Source: Amoebophrya sp. A120 | Taxonomy: Eukaryota; Sar; Dinophyceae; Syndiniales; Amoebophryaceae | Assembly (NCBI GenBank): GCA_905178155.1 | Contig: CAJINV010000023.1 | Coordinates: forward strand, 293,874-357,873 | Direction: 5' to 3' | DNA: 64,000 bases | Shown here: one piece after another, positions 22,570-32,040 of the stretch | Position numbering within the stretch: the stretch's first letter is position 1 | How the letters are laid out: each line of letters starts with the position of its first letter | The notes under the pieces: generated by a model | The model's input: only the letters and a program-made list of their open reading frames with translations | What the model was told of the DNA's origin: nothing | Databases searched by the model: none | Position numbers and translations under genes: made by a program

Positions 22570-25500
22570 ATGGATACTCCAGAAAACATGCCTTTTCGCA
22601 AAGGAGTCCTCCCGCAGGACCGGGCGCTGGCGAAAACAAGAGCCAATTTCATGCTGGTCCTGGGTCTGCTTGTGTGTATGCTTCCGACGTCGCACGGTCT
22701 ACTCGCGGCGCCAGGTCAACATGGAGGTCGAGGACGTGCCTTAGCTTCATTGTCCTCTGACGCATCACACGAGGACCATGCAGGACGATCCCGCAGCCGC
22801 AGCCGCACGCCGCCACGTGGATTGCGGCCGCAGGAAGACCACCCCGCAGCCGCACGACAGCAGGTGCAGGCTCTTGTGATTGGTGAACACCACGATATGC
22901 CGCTCGCAGACCCTCTTCGTTGGATGTTGCGAAAACTCGCGGAGGAAAAGCAAATCGAGTTATTCGAGGGAGGTACACTGGTGGCTGAGGATGACCCGGA
23001 CGGCGAATTACATTCGTTTCAGATGGAAACCGCGTCGTTTTCTATTGTAGCCCTTGGTGGGAGGCCCGACGGCCCTTGGGACCCAAAGATACCTTCAGCG
23101 CTCGCAGAAGCTGCAAGAAGAAGCTCCGTGCTCGAAAGGTTCCTACAGGGCCTCCGAGATGGCAAAACAAACGCGGAAAAAAAAGACCTCTTGCAACTTG
23201 CAAATCAGGCGATGTTGCGGAAAATTAAAAATCTCCCCGGGGGGAACGATAACGATAACGAAGGTGGGCAGCAGCACGGGGTCCTCAGCGGCGGTTCCGC
23301 TAGTAGCGGGGAAGACCCTTCTTCACGCTGGACATTCGTCTCTGGCTCAGGCTTCACAAACATGGACGAACCAGGCTCCGGCTTCACGGAGAATGATTAT
23401 CATTTGGTAAGACGCCCCGACCCCAGAGTTGTAATGCAAGTCTGCATGCTGAGAATGTTTCTCATGCGAAGACCCATGAGAAGCAGTTTCTAATCGTGTT
23501 TTGGGATTTGTGATGCTAGAATCAGCACGTTATGCTAGATCTGTGATGCTGCTGAACAAGCTAAACCGGATTACACTACGATGCCAAACTTGTCATGCGC
23601 AACAGCAAAAGCTGACAGATCTGTCTAGCAGATTTCGCATCTCCACTCTGGTGTGGGGACGTTTTTACTCAGAATAATGATGTGCAGTTGCTCATGGAGG
23701 AGTTAAGGTTCAGCGTCGGTGTAGTACCATCCGTGGTCCACCCCGGAGAAGATGTTGCCGATAGCGGACGACCCAAATCGACGCAGCTAAAACCACGCAG
23801 TGACGCCGATATTTATTTACTATCGCAAGGGCGCCGGACCTTCAGGGAGCTGATTGACGGGTTCATCTCGGAGATGAACCTCCACACGAGTAGAGCCTCA
23901 CCGCTGAATCGCGAGCAGCATGGGCTTGAAGATTTTGTCGGAATATTGAATAGGTGCCTCGGACTCGAACAGCGCGGATTGCTTGAAAGCGATCCAGCAG
24001 AACGGGAACGGCAACTTGCCCAGCTCGTCTCGGAGAGACTTGCCGAGGGACCTGATTTGATGGAATGTTTGTCCAAAGACCTCAAAGAAGTGCCCGGCCG
24101 CGTGGCGCTGCTGATGGCGGGACTACAGGCTATCCGGGAGAAATATGGCATTGTTCTCAACTGTTACATTCTCAACTGTAGTTACACGGATTTGTCATGC
24201 AAAATTGCCATCGCCCTCGACTTGATCAAGGTGCTTAGCATGACAAAAAATTTTCGAAGGGCTAAGCAGCATGATATTAATCGGTGGAAAATCTGTAATG
24301 CGAGAGCTACGAAAATCTTGCCACTTTCACTGTTGCTGTAGTTCCTGCATATACAAAAATCCATGTAAAAACCGTTGAGAGTGTAAAAACATTTGAGAAC
24401 GCCATGAGAAGCTGGCAGAAGAGGTTTGCGAGAAATATTTTTCAGACCAGAAGACAGACGGCCGCGGGGGCTCTCGCTCTGCCTCAGCATCCGCGGCCGG
24501 AACCTCGTCGCGTTATAATTCCTGGCCACAAAACTGGCCTGCGCAAGACCGGCTCTCCGAAGGGGAGCAGCTCCAGATTCGGTTGCTGTGCAGAAAAGGC
24601 ATTTACAAAGAAGAGCTCACTCTTGGCAAAGACGATAGCAACAGGGGTGGGAAAGGTCTTTTTACGAAGACGAGAAACCTCGTTTGGATTCTGCGCGTGC
24701 TGGACAAGTGGGCCAAGCAGGGCGAGCTTCACCAAGTAGAACGTCGGGGTGCTTGGTATCCTGAGTAAAAACGTACCCATACCAGAGTTGTAATGCAGAT
24801 TTGCAAAGACAGGAAGACTTGTAATGCGCATCCCCATGAGAGCCATTTCCAGTCGTGTTTTGGAATTTGTGATGCTGTGAACAGGGTGAGCAGATGAATC
24901 TGTGGCGCGGCTGCACTTGCTAACCTGCACTGCGCTGCATAGTGCAACTTGTCACGCGTGACTCACCCTTGTCATGCGTGACTAATGTCCCGCCCGCAGG
25001 AGCGCAGTCTGTTTATGTCATGCGTGACTCACAAAACTCCTAGGTTTGTGCTGCAAAATCCCCATCCTGACTCTGGTGTGGGTACGCTTTTACTCAGGAC
25101 ACTTGGTCGCGGTTCCTTAGTACGGGTCGACGGTCGTCCCACGCGAAACTCGTCCTTCCGAAGGTCTTTGTCATGGGCAAAACGCACGTATCGCACTTCA
25201 AGCGCCGGCTACAGGAAGCGCGCCCCGACTTGCAAATCCAGGTTGCGGAGCTGAGCAGCGAGCGTGTCTGTCTGTCGGACATGTCGGACGTGTCGAACGA
25301 ATTCATCAGATCAATTTACTTGACCTCGGGCCCTTTCTACAAACAGTGGTCCGAGCTTGGGCGCGAGCTTGATTCATCTCAAAAAGGCCTTGCAACAATA
25401 TCAAATGTAAAAATGTCTGGGTCTGGAAGCATGCAACTTGTGACGCTGCGTCTGGATTCTACAAAAATCTTTATTGTATGAAAAGCAAAAGAGGTTCAGT

Positions 25501-26003
25501 CTTTGCCACGCCGAGAGGGTATTTCTCATGCGCTATAGGCATCAGGAGGCCCTCACAAAATCTGTGATGCTAGGGCATGCATCAGCATCACAAACATCAG
25601 AACTCATGCAAAATGTGCACGACAAACCTTGCATCCTTCCAGACCCAGACACTTCTGCATTTGATAAACAGAACTGTTGGACGAAATCCGAGAGAATATC
25701 CGGACACAACAAGAAGATGAAGATGAATCCGACGATAAATTCGAACATGAAGAATCCAGACATGAATCCGTTGTCGCTTCGAGTTTGAAAAGTAAATTCT
25801 TGGAATTTGTTCGCGAGACGAAAACAAGTGCTAGTGCAGAAGATGAGCTAGAAGGTGTGCTGAACTGGAGCCGGTGGGAGTATGTTAAGGACGGCAGGCT
25901 TGTGCACTGGTCAAACGCCGAGGGATTGATAGCGGTTCTCCGATTCCTGGCGACTAACGTCAAGACAAAAAATCCAGGCTGCAGCAACTGCGCCGTGATG
26001 TGA
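22570..26003 (+). CDS. Unknown secretory-type protein, five or more exons
   Basis: ATG at 22570 is followed by a hydrophobic segment MLVLGLLVCMLPTSHGLLA, a likely signal peptide or anchor, then an Arg/Ser-rich stretch (RSRSRSRTPPRG). Exons: 22570-23406, 23673-24152 region, about 24404-24756, 25107-25397 and about 25671-26003. Removing one GT-AG introner and three direct-repeat introners keeps one frame. Later segments are helical and charged (ELIDGFISEMNLHTSR, GLLESDPAERERQLAQLVSE, EQLQIRLLCRKGIYKEEL, FKRRLQEARPDLQIQVAEL), then an acidic Gln/Glu patch and WSRWEYVKDGRLVHWSNAEG. The frame ends at TGA 26001-26003. An overlapping frame near 25975-26060 (RRDVSFDEFESWRSTWRG) could be an alternative terminus. 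No domain recognised. Confidence 0.6.
23407..23672 (+). mobile_element. Introner, family 3, with canonical GT-AG ends
   Basis: TIRs carry CCCCGACCCCAGAGT and ACTCTGGTGTGGGGACG. Unlike most copies here, the intron reads GTAAGA...CTCAG and leaves phase 0 on both sides. An ATGAT motif occurs on both flanks but not immediately adjacent. Confidence 0.75.
24153..24400 (+). mobile_element. Introner with a ~48-bp TIR of unique sequence
   Basis: Left end GTTCTCAACTGTTACATTCT, right end its imperfect reverse complement ending CATTTGAGAAC. The inner part has the usual TTGTCATGC-type motifs. The flanks GGCAT and GCCAT form a near-direct repeat. Confidence 0.65.
24757..25101 (+). mobile_element. Introner, family 3 (CTGAGTAAAAACGT)
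   Basis: Left end TATCCTGAGTAAAAACG, right end CGCTTTTACTCAGGACA. Exact direct repeat CTTGG at 24752-24756 and 25102-25106. Removal joins a Trp codon to Ser-Arg-Phe in frame. Confidence 0.85.
25399..25666 (+). mobile_element. Introner, family 1
   Basis: Starts TATCAAATG, ends CATTTGATA; cores TGTCTGGGTCTGGAA and reverse complement. Direct repeat AACA(A/G) at 25394-25398 and 25667-25671. Confidence 0.9.
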
Positions 26004-26309
26004 GTTTTGACGAATTTGAGTCGTGGAGGTCTACCTGGCGTGGCTGCGAAGATTGATGATTATTTGAAAGAAGTCCTTGTGAACTACGCGCCATTGGCAA
26101 AGAACTCGAATAATAGGAGAAGTGGAGGTGGTGGAAGAGGCGGCGTGCGCAATCGACGAATGGAGAAGATTTCAAAAGAAGAACTACGTGTACAATAATG
26201 TCAACCAGACGGAAAAACCGACGAAGATTCTGTAAAAAAATGAATTTTGGATTGCAAAAAATAAAATTTTGAATTTTGAGCTCGATGCACAAGCACAACT
26301 TTATTTCAA

Positions 26310-26515
26310 CCAAGCGCGAGCAGTTTCTAGCACGAGGAAAATAGATATTGATTTATCGGACAAAACAAGGAGGGCGGACGATGGGATGATGAGAAATTAT
26401 GTGGATGCAAATGTATTACTATTAGCGCGAGCAGCAGTTATCACGCAAATAAATATTGGATAAAATAAGGAGGGTGGACGATGGGATGATGAGAAATGTG
26501 GATGCAGAATAAAAT
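26310..26515. repeat. Local direct duplication
   Basis: A block of about 60 bp (containing GGACGATGGGATGATGAGAA) occurs at about 26357-26412 and again at about 26458-26510, each near a GCGCGAGCAG motif or its surroundings. No coding role seen. Confidence 0.6.
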
Positions 26516-27766
26516 TTGATTGGGGATGAAATGGTGGTGAAGGTGATGATGTGGTGGAAGAAAGAGGATTTGGCATTCTAGGACTAGAGGCTGACATCAC
26601 TACACGCGCATCATGGTAGTTCTGTGTGCGACGAGAAAGTCAGTCGCATGCTGCGGAGATGTTTCCGTCTGTTTGTGCGTTTTGCAAAGAAGCTGGGTGC
26701 AGCTGCGGGTTGTCGAGGGCTATTCGCTCCCATTCGCAACCACGCTGACCCAGCTTGAGATCTCACACATCTCACACTGTGGTCCACCACAGCACTGTGG
26801 AAGTAGATGATGACGGCGAAAACTAGTCTTTAACCAGGGATGATGAATGGGAACTATTTCCATTCGATGTTGACTAGTGCTAGAAGAATCTGTATGATTT
26901 GTAAGATTATTTTCGCGTTATGTTTCGTTTCTGTTTCATCTGATTGCAGAAGAAGGTGGATGTTTCTCTCCTTGAGGAGAAAGACGCCGGACTGGACAGG
27001 AAGACTAGAATGCCAGGCCATCTATACGAAACTACACCTAATATTCTTGAATAACAAGCACGATTTTTGGTATGACGAAAAATTATGGTTGAATAGCTCA
27101 AGGCCAGACTCGTGACGTCCACAGACTAACAAGTTCTTTGCTGCGTTTGTTTACGCCGCGCTGCAGTGTTCGAGGCAAGATGCAATGGTTTCTTTGAACA
27201 AAATGAAAACGTTGGTCGCCACTCACCCTCACGCTTTTCTCGTGGGTAGTTTGCGTATATGTTATTGGAGGTGCAGCTCTGTCTTTGCCAGAGATCTCAG
27301 TTACTATTTTCAGGTCAACCACACTCTTCCAAAGGCAAAGCTCGAAGGTCATAAAAATCAAATTTTTCTACGTGCGTTGTGGCGGTCAACAATTTGCACT
27401 TCGTCGGATCCTGTTGCAGTTTTTATGCAGCTCTTCGATCGATCCGGCGCCGATCTAAATCACTGATATGGTATGGTAAGTCAGTAAGTAGTTGGAATAA
27501 ACTCGGTGTTTTTGCACGACCGGATCATGTCCATCTCCGCTAAACGGAGATCCAAGTTGTTGTAGCTTCATCTCTACTTCTGTGTTTAAGCATTGATTGG
27601 TCCGCTTTTGATCGGACGATCTGATCCCCTTTTATAATTTTGACAACCTGTTTCCTCGTAGGTGCGTGTGTTGTTTCGTTGTTCGGAGGTTGTGTAGTTA
27701 AGACGCAGTTGCAGAGGAAAAATTGAAAATGAAGATAGAGCGCAAAAAACAAGCGTTCCAATCGAC
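26516..27766. other. Mostly non-coding stretch
   Basis: Short open frames only (for example 26840-27115 and 27185-27466), none with a recognisable motif. There are no introners, which suggests it is not a typical multi-exon gene body. Confidence 0.4.
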
Positions 27767-28405
27767 ATGTTCGAGAAGAAGGACAACCTCATCCGAGAGA
27801 GGCCTCAGTCGACATCCAGCTCGGCGACACGAGGAGGAGAAAGTCCGGCCTTCATCATGTTCGACCTGCATGCTTCGCAAGTAGAAGTGAACTACTGCTC
27901 AGGGTATGATTTAATAAAGCCGGTAGTAAGTAGTTGTTTGCAGTTTGATTGTTTTCGTTGTTGAGTAGCCATTAGTTTAGATGTTCTCTCATCCTGGAAG
28001 GGGACCGCAGAAGATCTGCGCATCTAAAGAGCCAGTAATTTGTCCTTGAAAGAATCTATATTCATGGGAAATACCGCAACTTGCACGACTCAATCTCCAT
28101 CGACACAAAAATATATCATCTACTACAGGTACAGGTCGCCACGCGCAGTCCAACGTGTTCTTGGAGCAGGAAGCAAATTCCTGATTCTGCACGAGTTGTG
28201 GCATCACCCCACCGGCATCATGATGCAGGCGTTTTCATTTCCCGTCAATTCACGCGGCGCGACATGAGGATCTTCACTTTGACGCAGCTAGTCTTCGCAA
28301 CAAGATACTAGCCCTTCAAGGCCTGTGGTGCGTCTTGTTTGACAACTACCTCCTCGGCCGTACTGTAAAAGTTCTGCCTCGCCGCGAAGCATCTTCTCCG
28401 CGTTG
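27767..28405 (+). CDS. Possible exons of an unresolved gene
   Basis: Two protein-like stretches: one starting at ATG 27767 (SPAFIMFDLHASQVEVNYC) that meets a donor-like GTAGTAAGT near 27925, and one at about 28230-28405 (LHFDAASLRNKILALQGLW) that ends at a TGA in the same frame as the small gene starting at 28440. They may be exons of that gene, but the joins could not be established. Confidence 0.28.
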
Positions 28406-28439
28406 ATGTCCATCATGCAAAGCACCTGCCCCCCACAAG

Positions 28440-29153
28440 ATGGCCGAGGGCATCAACAACGTGTCATCTTCGCGAGATCGAGACCGTCGCGGCCTCCCGC
28501 CTAGGCTAACAAGAAGCTCAAGCCCATATCAACTGCAAAAATGTCTGGGTCTGGAAGATTCTGACACTTGTCATGCGCGTTTTGCATGAGCTGCGTTTTG
28601 CATGAGCCCTGATGCCTGTGATGCATGCCCTAGCAATACAGATTTTTTGAGTGCTTCTTGATGCCTATGCCGCATGACAAATGCCTTCTCAGCGTAGCAA
28701 AAATTGCATTCCCTTTGGTACTCATGCAATACAGATTTTTTTGGAAAACAAACGCAGCATCACAAGTTGCATTCTTCCAGACCTAGACATTTTTACATTT
28801 GATAGTCCAGGAATGAAGCACATCTTCCACGTCGACAACGAGCACGAGACGGACACCGCACGACGCATAAACATATTCATATGCATGGCAAAAATATCGT
28901 ACTACTAGTGAAAATTGCATGACAAAATTTGCCAAGAAGAAGAAAAGTGGGATGTGTATTGCTGATTTCCCAGAAGATAGGCGCTTTCGATTTGTCATTC
29001 CTACCGGCAAAATTCCTAGTACTACGACTACGAGTGCGATACTTTTGCACCGTATAATTCATATTTCGCATAGAAGCAACCTTTTTGCAGCTGGGGATGG
29101 AGCTTGGCTGCTGGAGCACCAGTGCCGGTTTTGTGAGTTACGTACTTGTTTAA
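28440..29153 (+). CDS. 82-residue protein visible only after introner removal
   Basis: ATG at 28440. Exons 28440-28526, 28810-28879 and 29062-29153 join using the direct repeats CCA and ATTCA as junctions, giving 82 codons and a TAA at 29151-29153. The start is basic and serine-rich (SSSRDRDRRGLPPRLTRSSS), then KHIFHVDNEHETDTARRINI, then a hydrophobic C-terminus. No homology recognised. The ATG may be internal if upstream exons belong to the same gene. Support is the exact fit of both junctions to the frame. Confidence 0.45.
28527..28804 (+). mobile_element. Introner, family 1
   Basis: TATCAACTGC...ACATTTGATA with both family 1 cores. Short direct repeat CCA at 28524-28526 and 28807-28809, separated from the right end by GT. 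Confidence 0.85.
28880..29056 (+). mobile_element. Introner, family 2
   Basis: Left end TATGCATGGC with AAATATCGTACTACTAGT; right end ACTACGAGTGCGATACTT then CGTATA. Exact direct repeat ATTCA at 28875-28879 and 29057-29061. Confidence 0.88.
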
Positions 29154-29568
29154 AGATGGACTAAGTCCGTGAAGATCATGAGACCACTACGTTTATCTCA
29201 TCAGAAGCTTTTCAACATATCACGCATCCACCTAATGGACTATACGGATTGCCTACTTTCGCAGACAAAGTAGAGCATGTGCACAAAGAAAGGAGAAGAA
29301 GAGAAACCACCAGGACCGATGAAAATACAATCAGATATGAAAAACCTCTTGGTTGATCTTTTGGCGACAACAATCAGCTTTTATCATGGCAATGTCTTAT
29401 TTTCATACATCATGCGTGTCAAACATACATCCTACATGATCTACTAAAAGGATGACACACAAGAACTGCCACCTACATTATTGGTTTTGCTTTTCGTTTT
29501 TTTTTCGAATGAGGCTGAAAGGAATATCATGTAGGGAAATAGCTCTTGCACGCCGAACGGTGAAGGTG

Positions 29569-30384
29569 AACACAGTCACAATGCTTTAAAATTCTTTTGT
29601 GTCCCCTCACACGGAGACGACATTTTTTAGGTTGAAAATCGACGTTAGGGTCGTGCAAAAATCTCAATAATCTAGACGAGTCAGGTCCGTCTCGGGCAGA
29701 AAGTTGATTGTAATGTGGCAGCGCATGTTGCACCACTACCACAAGCACATCAGCCTCACCTTTCCTTCGCGAGCCAAAAAAGGATGAACTTACTCATTAC
29801 TTGTTTTTCGAAAAAATAGAAAAGTCTGAAGCTCATCAACCTCTCAACTTCAAGTAGAATTCTTTTGTGTCCCTTCAAACCACGACGACATAGCTTGTTG
29901 CATATTCTTCCGTAGCCATTTTGGCTCAAGAAGCGTCGGGTAAAAAGATTTGTTTTGCTTTGATAAGTTACGGCATTTTTATCATGGATGAATGGCGGTC
30001 GTTATGGACCAAGACTGACAATGAAGTCATCGTGTGAAGGCTCGACTTCTTTTCTCTGGCTGCGTACATCTGAATTTTAGTACCAGTCCCTAGTCATTGA
30101 CATCATCTGTACGGTGGAGAAACTTGGTCGTCTTGATCCGAGATCCCCTCCCTCCATCTTAAGCACTTCTTCAACGCACGACTGAAGTCTACGTTCGATT
30201 CCACCTTTCTACGGGACATCTACTCATCCCCTTGATTAATTGATCGTCTTGCAGTTGCGCGCCAGTCTGCTTGTTTTCCCCGAAGAACAAAAAGAAAAAA
30301 GTGCGGACACACGACGAAGGAGGTACCCCCTCCTGGAGCAGAATCAGCAGAATTTTGTCCCCTCACACGACGAGGACATTTAGG
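29569..30384. repeat. Dispersed short repeat, three copies
   Basis: A motif beginning TTCTTTTGTGTCCC(C/T)TCA and followed by ACGACAT occurs near 29570-29612 and 29858-29893. A shortened form (TTTTGTCCCCTCACACGA) is near 30354. Nothing coding is associated. Confidence 0.55.
29909..29930 (+). other. Dinoflagellate spliced-leader sequence (genomic relict)
   Basis: The 22 bases from 29909 match the conserved dinoflagellate SL exon (core CCGTAGCCATTTTGGCTCAA). A functional SL RNA gene would continue with a GT donor and an Sm-binding site. Here the next bases are AAGCGTCG, so this looks like an SL carried back into the genome with a reverse-transcribed mRNA. An ATG follows at about 29993 and opens only 17 codons. 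Confidence 0.75.
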
Positions 30385-30407
30385 ATCAGAGGTTGCTGCA
30401 AATTTTT

Positions 30408-30482
30408 CTTCTGTGGTCTGTTGAAAGCATATTCTTCTGTGGTCTGTTGAAAGTATAAATTATTCTGTGGTCTGTTCAAAGA
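30408..30482. repeat. Short tandem repeat, ~25-bp unit x3
   Basis: TTCTGTGGTCTGTTGAAAG occurs twice and a third copy reads CTGTGGTCTGTTCAAAG. No function apparent. Confidence 0.8.
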
Positions 30483-31430
30483 ACGAAAGCTCTGTCAATC
30501 CATTTTCTGTACCTCCGCTGAAACGAAAACTGCAAGAGAAGTTTTGAAGAACGAAAAGCGAAGTATCTTTCCACGTTAGTTTGAGACCTGGCTACGTGCT
30601 GACCCAATTGCGTTGTGTGTGTTCTGCGCTGATGAGCATTCAAAATGGAGTGGAACACGCCGGTTACTGTCCCGGTCTGCTAGATGATACGAAGTTCTAA
30701 GGCACAGGACCACGACGTATGTGTCGCTGAAACCAGGGTATTTGAGTCTATTTCATCGCTATTCCAGTAGCGCTGGGTACTTGATCGTGCAGAAGGCACG
30801 GCAGATGAGAGATGACGAAAAATAACACCTCGGAAACGTCGGTTCATCATTGAAATAGTGCGTATTCATTGCTAGAAACGATGGGCTACTCGTACTCATT
30901 GCAGAAGCCTCACCTCCCAAAGATATAACTCGATCGTCTGCGTTTTCACGTGCATTCTCTCGTCCAGAAACATTCTTTCACAGAACCCACTAAGTAAATC
31001 GCCCGAATGTTCTTTTTTGTACTCCCACACGAATAGACTTAGACGAAAAAATCACGTATAGAAGTAGTGTGGGTGTTCACGTTGTAGTATGCGTGGTCTT
31101 CCGCTCCTTCCCCGTAGTATTGACAGTCGCATGATGTTGGATCGATCAGTTATTAGTAGCTCGTTTCGTTTTGACCAAGGGAAGAGAGATCATCGATTGC
31201 GCTCGAGAAGTCGGGAGGCAGTTACGTACTTGGCATCACCACTGAAAGGAAGCCGACGTTCTTTTGAAGATCGGAAGCGTAATATGAATCTCATCTAGGA
31301 GTGGATCAGGCCCTTTCGACCGACTTTCAAAACAATGAAAATAGACTTCTTTTTTTGGTCTGCACCCGGGTTGGCGGTTGATGTGGTGTGGAGAGAGTTC
31401 GTTCATCGATAATTGAGCTGTACTTAGAAA
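30483..31430. other. Non-coding stretch
   Basis: AT-rich, no introner or shared repeat, no credible reading frame longer than 70 codons. Confidence 0.4.
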
Positions 31431-31432
31431 GA

Positions 31433-32040
31433 TGCGACAACAGAAGTACAGTCTGACTCTGGTACAGCTCTTCTAGCGACGCGGTTCTCCTTTACGTGGC
31501 ACAGGTTATTCGTTGCGGCCCGACAAGAATACCAGGACCGCCACTTCGACGTGGTTCCTCCAGTGTTGCTGAGCCAGTGGAGGCCGAGCATCAACCGCGT
31601 TGTGAGCTACTCTCTCATCGGGCTCCTGCAGCGAAGCTCCGGTTCCCCACCCCGCAGGGTGACTTCGTTTTCCGCGTTCCCTCATTATTTAACTCCGTGG
31701 TCGTTGAGGAGAGCGTCTTTATTTCGCGATCTCGAGTGGACTTTCAGCTGCCGCGTCGTTGCCAGTAGAGGACCGCGACTCCAGCGCTGCAACACGAAAA
31801 ACCGCAAGAGCAGCGCGACGAAGGACCACACGGAAGCAGGAGGCGACGTGCTCGCCCTCGTGATTTTTGCGGCAGCTTGTTGCTCCTACGGCTGGTACGA
31901 GGCAGTCGGACTACCTCCACGTGAACGAAGGACCGACTGGCCGAACTTTGCCTTCGCCGCCCCAGCCGACGATCTTCTTCTACCCTCGGACAAGAAGCAC
32001 TTGATCCCACCCGCACTACCCCCACCACCACCGACCCACC
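31433..32040 (+). CDS. Possible exon upstream of the ankyrin gene
   Basis: A frame stays open from about 31433 with no early ATG. It reads FVAARQEYQDRHFDVVPPV and YSLIGLLQRS, and later a hydrophobic stretch LALVIFAAACCSYGWYEAVG. It runs on past the ATG at 32041 in another frame, so if real it must be spliced or end before that point. It could belong to a separate upstream gene. Confidence 0.3.

Noticed and set aside
23054-23410. 118-codon frame overlapping the 22570 gene
   Set aside because: Shadow frame; the other frame continues through splice junctions into later exons.
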